NCBI GenBank assembly: GCA_030529125.1
Contig: JAUMXP010000102.1
Span: forward strand, 1 to 5,906
DNA length: 5,906 bases
Direction: 5' to 3'
DNA from: Eubacteriales bacterium
GTDB lineage: Bacteria; Bacillota; Clostridia; Oscillospirales; Acutalibacteraceae
The notes beneath the pieces were generated by a model. That model saw only the letters and a program-made list of their open reading frames with translations, was not told the DNA's origin and did no database searches. Below, piece after piece: positions 4,027-5,906 of the stretch. Position 1 is the first letter of the stretch, and each line of letters starts with the position of its first letter. A program made the translations under genes and the position numbers.

Positions 4027-5906
4027 ATGGATAAAAAGAACATAACAATCGCTCTCGCAGGTAACCCGAACAGCGGTAAAACAACTCTGTTTAACGCACT
4101 GACAGGTTCTAACCAATATGTTGGAAACTGGCCTGGTGTTACAGTTGAGAAAAAAGAAGGACAATATAAAAAAGACAATAGCATCACAATAACTGACCTT
4201 CCTGGCATTTACTCTCTCTCCCCTTATACTTTAGAAGAAGTAATCGCAAGAGAGTATTTACTCGAAGAAAACCCTGATGTCATTCTTGATATTGTTGATG
4301 GTACTAACCTTGAACGTAACCTGTACCTTACAACACAGTTTATGGAGCTTGGTATTCCTGTTGTAGTTGCTATCAATATGATGGACGTTGTTGAGAAAAA
4401 CGGCGATAAAATCGACATTGATGAGCTATCAAGAAAGCTCAAGTGTAAGGTTGTTCCTATCTCTGCACTCAAAGGCGACAGCGTTTTTGATGCAGCACAG
4501 ATTGCAATCGAAGAAGCTAAAAAAGGTAGAAACGTACCTCAGCATATGTTCTCAGGCGAAGTTGAACACGCACTAGCTCATATCGAAGAAGCGTGTGTTC
4601 ACGGTATGGACGATGATCGTCAGCGTTTTTATGCTGTCAAACTCTTTGAACGTGACGAGAAAGTGCACAAAAAGCTCAATATCAGCGATGAAACTATCAA
4701 GCACATCGAAAAAGATATTGTTCACGTTGAAGAGCATTTTGATGATGACTCTGAAGCTATCATAACTAATGAGCGTTATGAATACATAGAAAAGCTGATG
4801 AAAACAGCTTACATAAAAAAATCGCAAAACAAACTCACTCTATCAGAAAAAATTGACAAAGTAGTTACTAACCGTATTCTTGCATTACCAATTTTCGCAT
4901 TAGTTATGTGGGGTGTGTACACACTTTCTATCGGCACTATCGGTGACTGGACAGTTGGTTTCATGAACGACACGCTCTTTGGAGAATGGATCATTCCGTC
5001 ACTCACTGGATTTTTAGAAAATGTAGGCTGTGCAACATGGCTCAACTCGCTTATTTGTGATGGTATAGTCGGCGGTGTTGGTGCGGTACTTGGATTTGTA
5101 CCGCAGATGTTCATTCTGTTCTTCCTGCTTTCAATACTTGAAAACATCGGATACATGGCAAGAATCGCTTTCATTATGGACAGAGTGTTCAGAAAACTCG
5201 GTTTATCAGGCAAGAGCTTTATCCCTATGCTTGTTGCATCAGGTTGTGGTGTACCTGGTATCATGGCTTCACGTACTATCGAGCAGGACCGTGACCGTAA
5301 GATGACTATCATGACCACAGGATTTATCCCATGTGGTGCTAAAATGCCAATCGTAGGCTTAATCGCAGGTGCACTGTTCGGTGGTGCTGCGTGGGTAGCA
5401 ACACTTGCTTACTTCATCGGAATCGGTGCTGTTATCATTTCAGGTATAATGCTTAAGAAAACAAAAGCGTTTGCAGGTGACCCTGCTCCATTTGTTATGG
5501 AGCTTCCTTCATACCATATGCCTGTAGCTTCTAACGTCCTTAGAGCTACATGGGAACGTGGTTGGTCGTTTGTTAAACGTGCAGGTACAGTAATCTTAGC
5601 CGCAAGTGTTATTATCTGGGTGCTCAACTCATTATCATTTGAGGGTGGTTTCCACTATATAACTGAAGAAAATGGTGGGGCGTCTATCCTTGAGAACATC
5701 GGTTCTGTAATCGCATGGTTATTCTATCCGCTCGGCTTTGGTAACTGGCAGGCCGCCGTTGCAACTATACTCGGTCTTGTTGCAAAGGAAGAAGTTGTTG
5801 GTGTATTTGGCTCACTGTCAAAAATGCTCGCTTCAAGTAATCCGGAAGCTGCTGCTGACCTCTTAGGTGCTATGGAAGGAAATGTACAGAACTTGTCATT
5901 AATCGG
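4027..5906 (+). CDS. feoB: FeoB, ferrous iron transporter with GTPase domain (3' end outside window)
   Basis: FeoB is the membrane protein that brings Fe(II) into the cell. The frame is open from ATG 4027 to the window edge (626 complete codons, about 100 or more missing). The N-terminal G domain is intact: G1 GNPNSGKT at 12-19, the switch I region NQYVGNWPGVTVEKKEG at 29-45 with Thr39, G3 DLPG at 57-60, G4 NMMD at 117-120 and G5 SALKG at 146-150. A helical, charged guanine-dissociation-inhibitor-like region follows to about 280. The membrane part then begins (NRILALPIFALVMWG). It includes the two Gate-type blocks, with the conserved GCGVPGIMASRTIEQDRDRK and FIPCGAKMPI segments. The cysteines of GCGVP and PCGAK are those conserved in the family. 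It has an AGGAGG Shine-Dalgarno 4 bases before the ATG and is co-transcribed with feoA. Several antisense open frames inside it are shadows. Confidence 0.97.
   Translation, partial: MDKKNITIALAGNPNSGKTTLFNALTGSNQYVGNWPGVTVEKKEGQYKKDNSITITDLPGIYSLSPYTLEEVIAREYLLEENPDVILDIVDGTNLERNLYLTTQFMELGIPVVVAINMMDVVEKNGDKIDIDELSRKLKCKVVPISALKGDSVFDAAQIAIEEAKKGRNVPQHMFSGEVEHALAHIEEACVHGMDDDRQRFYAVKLFERDEKVHKKLNISDETIKHIEKDIVHVEEHFDDDSEAIITNERYEYIEKLMKTAYIKKSQNKLTLSEKIDKVVTNRILALPIFALVMWGVYTLSIGTIGDWTVGFMNDTLFGEWIIPSLTGFLENVGCATWLNSLICDGIVGGVGAVLGFVPQMFILFFLLSILENIGYMARIAFIMDRVFRKLGLSGKSFIPMLVASGCGVPGIMASRTIEQDRDRKMTIMTTGFIPCGAKMPIVGLIAGALFGGAAWVATLAYFIGIGAVIISGIMLKKTKAFAGDPAPFVMELPSYHMPVASNVLRATWERGWSFVKRAGTVILAASVIIWVLNSLSFEGGFHYITEENGGASILENIGSVIAWLFYPLGFGNWQAAVATILGLVAKEEVVGVFGSLSKMLASSNPEAAADLLGAMEGNVQNLSLI

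Noticed and set aside
4809..5318. 169-codon antisense open frame inside feoB
   Set aside because: It mirrors the codon pattern of feoB on the other strand, has no ribosome binding site and gives a low-complexity, unfamiliar protein.
1..5906. CRISPR array, insertion sequence, tRNA or rRNA, attachment sites
   Set aside because: I saw no spaced direct repeats, transposase-like frames, cloverleaf patterns or target duplications. The window looks like ordinary chromosome.

Overview
This AT-rich window looks like chromosomal DNA from a low-GC Gram-positive, most likely an anaerobic Clostridia member of the Ruminococcus/Oscillospiraceae kind. The evidence is an EndoA-type MazF, a SAM-I riboswitch on metK, A/T-rich sigma-A promoters, strong Shine-Dalgarno sites, a NusG_II/Gx-transporter pair, an anaerobic ribonucleotide reductase-like small protein and an anaerobic-type feoAB operon. 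The lineage is inferred from gene families and style. No 16S or other decisive marker is present.

Left part (1-1980): a lone mazF toxin gene on + (TTG start) ends at a bidirectional terminator that it shares with the convergent metK on -. The metK locus has a sigma-A promoter, a complete SAM-I riboswitch with its intrinsic terminator, then the gene. The metK frame is broken near its middle. The two halves together cover the whole enzyme, but about 7 bases, including two to three conserved residues, are missing at 998-999.

Middle part (2000-3460): three minus-strand genes. A 97-residue protein carries the C-terminal glycyl-radical signature of class III ribonucleotide reductase (NrdD) without the zinc-binding cysteines. 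Its promoter holds two NrdR-box-like palindromes with centres 31 bp apart. Upstream of it lies a two-gene operon: a NusG domain II protein, then a Gx-transporter/HepPP_syn_1 family membrane protein.

Right part (3460-5906): an intergenic region leads into feoA-feoB on +, ferrous iron uptake. Its promoter is followed by two TTAG-N6-CTAA palindromes typical of DtxR/IdeR-type iron repressors. feoB runs off the window after 626 codons.

The window thus shows three metabolite- or metal-sensing control points: SAM on metK, NrdR (nucleotide-sensing) on the NrdD-like gene, and iron on feoAB. The least conventional item is the NrdR-box-controlled stand-alone radical-domain protein. The item most in need of checking is the broken metK.
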